Assembly: GCA_030654835.1 (NCBI GenBank)
Contig: JAURWS010000039.1
Location: 1-64,000 of the forward strand
Direction: 5' to 3'
Length of the DNA: 64,000 nt
Source: Gammaproteobacteria bacterium
GTDB taxonomy: Bacteria > Pseudomonadota > Gammaproteobacteria > Pseudomonadales > Pseudohongiellaceae
Made by a program: the position numbers and the translations under genes. The notes beneath the pieces are model-generated. The model was not told the DNA's origin. It was given only the letters and a program-made list of their open reading frames with translations, and made no database searches. Of this stretch, positions 63,358 to 64,000 are shown in pieces; position 1 is the stretch's first letter, and each line of letters starts with the position of its first letter.

Positions 63358-63417
63358 TGTGGGAGCTTGCCCGCAAGCGATTGCTAATTAATGATCGCTT
63401 GCAGGCAAGCTCCCACA
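63358..63417. repeat. REP palindrome overlapping a gene end
   Basis: Near-perfect inverted units TGTGGGAGCTTGCCCGCAAG and CTTGCAGGCAAGCTCCCACA surround a short AT-rich centre (CGATTGCTAATTAATGATCG). It spans the gap between convergent genes, and its right arm encodes the last residues of the leftward ATP-grasp gene. Confidence 0.8.
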
Positions 63418-64000
63418 AACCTCAATCACTAGTTCCTTCAGAATCAAGTCATGAAGCCTCTGCCGCTCCTGCGCGCTGGCACTCACATGCAACACATAAC
63501 CAGCATCCTGCCCAAAACCGCTGCGGTTATCGATAACATCACCCGGCTTCACCTTGATACGAAACTCCCGCACGCCTTGCTCGGCAAGAACTGTCGACTT
63601 CCCGTGCACCGCAGTCACACGGCCGGCACCCGGATGAAGAACTTCGGCGGCAGCGAAATTGATTGGCTCCTTAGGAAACTCAAACTTCTCTCCCAGCTCC
63701 ATCGCCAGAAATGCTTCCCAGGGGTTGAAATCCCAGGCGTGTTGCAGAGCATTCATGATGTAGCCGCCGGGAGGCCGCAGGGCTATTTCTCCAAACAACG
63801 GCCCCCTGCTCGTCATATAGACTTCCAGGTGCGTCATACCCCAGTCGATATTGAGTGCCTGTATCACGCGTTCATTGAGCGAGCGCAGCGTCCGTTCGCT
63901 CTCGCTGTCGAAACATGCCGGCACGAAATTGGTGTGCCCCTTCACCTCATAGCGTGTGATATTGGTGAAGCGGATGCGTCCATCATCGATGAATGACTCG
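63388..64000 (-). CDS. ATP-grasp domain protein, C-terminal part
   Basis: The frame is open from 63388 to the window edge, so the start lies beyond 64000. The visible about 200 residues show the late part of an ATP-grasp fold: FTNITRYEVKGHTNFVPA, then HLEVYMTSRGPLFGEIALRPPGGY, in which the Glu and Arg fit the metal/phosphate site, and a C-terminal carboxylate-binding-like region. It probably joins a carboxylate to an amine or thiol using ATP. The last residues VCGSLPASDH are encoded by a REP unit, which has changed the natural end. Confidence 0.75.
   Translation of the reverse strand, partial: ESFIDDGRIRFTNITRYEVKGHTNFVPACFDSESERTLRSLNERVIQALNIDWGMTHLEVYMTSRGPLFGEIALRPPGGYIMNALQHAWDFNPWEAFLAMELGEKFEFPKEPINFAAAEVLHPGAGRVTAVHGKSTVLAEQGVREFRIKVKPGDVIDNRSGFGQDAGYVLHVSASAQERQRLHDLILKELVIEVCGSLPASDH

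Noticed and set aside
1-64000. CRISPR arrays, rRNA or tRNA genes, prophage modules
   Set aside because: No regularly spaced direct repeats, no rRNA segments and no cloverleaf-type sequences were recognised by eye; the lambda P-like gene is isolated from phage genes. A tRNAscan-type run would be needed to exclude tRNAs firmly.

Overview
The window reads as one continuous stretch of chromosome from a GC-rich gammaproteobacterium. This rests on gene order: a riboflavin cluster nrdR-ribD-ribE-ribBA-ribH-nusB-thiL-pgpA-ribA, the trio xseB-ispA-dxs, an Fbp-type iron importer, and Pseudomonas-like REP palindromes (core GTGGGAGC). Genus cannot be fixed from sequence alone. No rRNA, tRNA, CRISPR array, plasmid or prophage module was recognised. 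Coding density is high and most genes are conserved housekeeping or transport functions.

Layout. 1-9.5 kb: a large palindrome, a sulfurtransferase, a membrane protein, a Fur-type fbpABC iron importer, a diguanylate cyclase, and a small cytochrome c/HupE/anchored-protein cluster. 9.5-18.1 kb: exported proteins of unknown role, a 2OG-Fe(II) oxygenase with an RRM protein, ybiT-dbpA-tapT, a MAPEG protein and a two-helix membrane protein. 18.3-22.4 kb: xseB-ispA-dxs followed directly by a RAYT transposase element whose end supplies the last codons of dxs. 22.5-29.8 kb: a cobalamin riboswitch controlling btuB-cobO-btuF, then a PotD-like periplasmic protein overlapping a membrane GGDEF-EAL protein, an arrangement like the NspS-MbaA polyamine sensor. 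30.0-38.2 kb: the riboflavin/thiamine/nusB cluster, nrdR and glyA. 38.2-41.2 kb: a repeat-rich interval with an orphan small gene and ettA. 41.2-46.6 kb: a PilZ protein, a lambda P-like helicase loader overlapping a triple DnaT-repeat protein, and a 1014-residue AsmA-like DUF748 protein. 46.7-55.8 kb: four tandem paralogous PQQ-dependent dehydrogenases. 55.9-64 kb: rlmJ, a sodium/solute symporter, a lipid-type methyltransferase with a VTT membrane protein, rlmKL, two cupins and the end of an ATP-grasp gene.

The most unusual signal is a dispersed intergenic repeat with four copies (29.88, 34.47, 38.44 and 39.18 kb). All copies share a 65-74 bp core (118 bp in one) running from CAGGAC to GTCCTG. 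Each core lies at the centre of an inverted repeat whose arms differ from locus to locus: 19 bp, 22 bp and 14 bp perfect arms at three loci, and decayed arms at the fourth. Two copies in opposite orientation bracket the orphan gene at 38649-39146. A second family, a 44-bp perfect palindrome, occurs identically near both 0.05 kb and 41.1 kb and shares GGGTCAGA with the ends of the RAYT element.

Functionally the window joins regulated metal and cofactor uptake (iron, B12), flavin and isoprenoid synthesis, c-di-GMP signalling (one intact cyclase, one GGDEF-EAL with a degenerate GGDEF, one PilZ protein), a candidate phage-derived replicative helicase loading pair, and an expanded periplasmic quinoprotein array.
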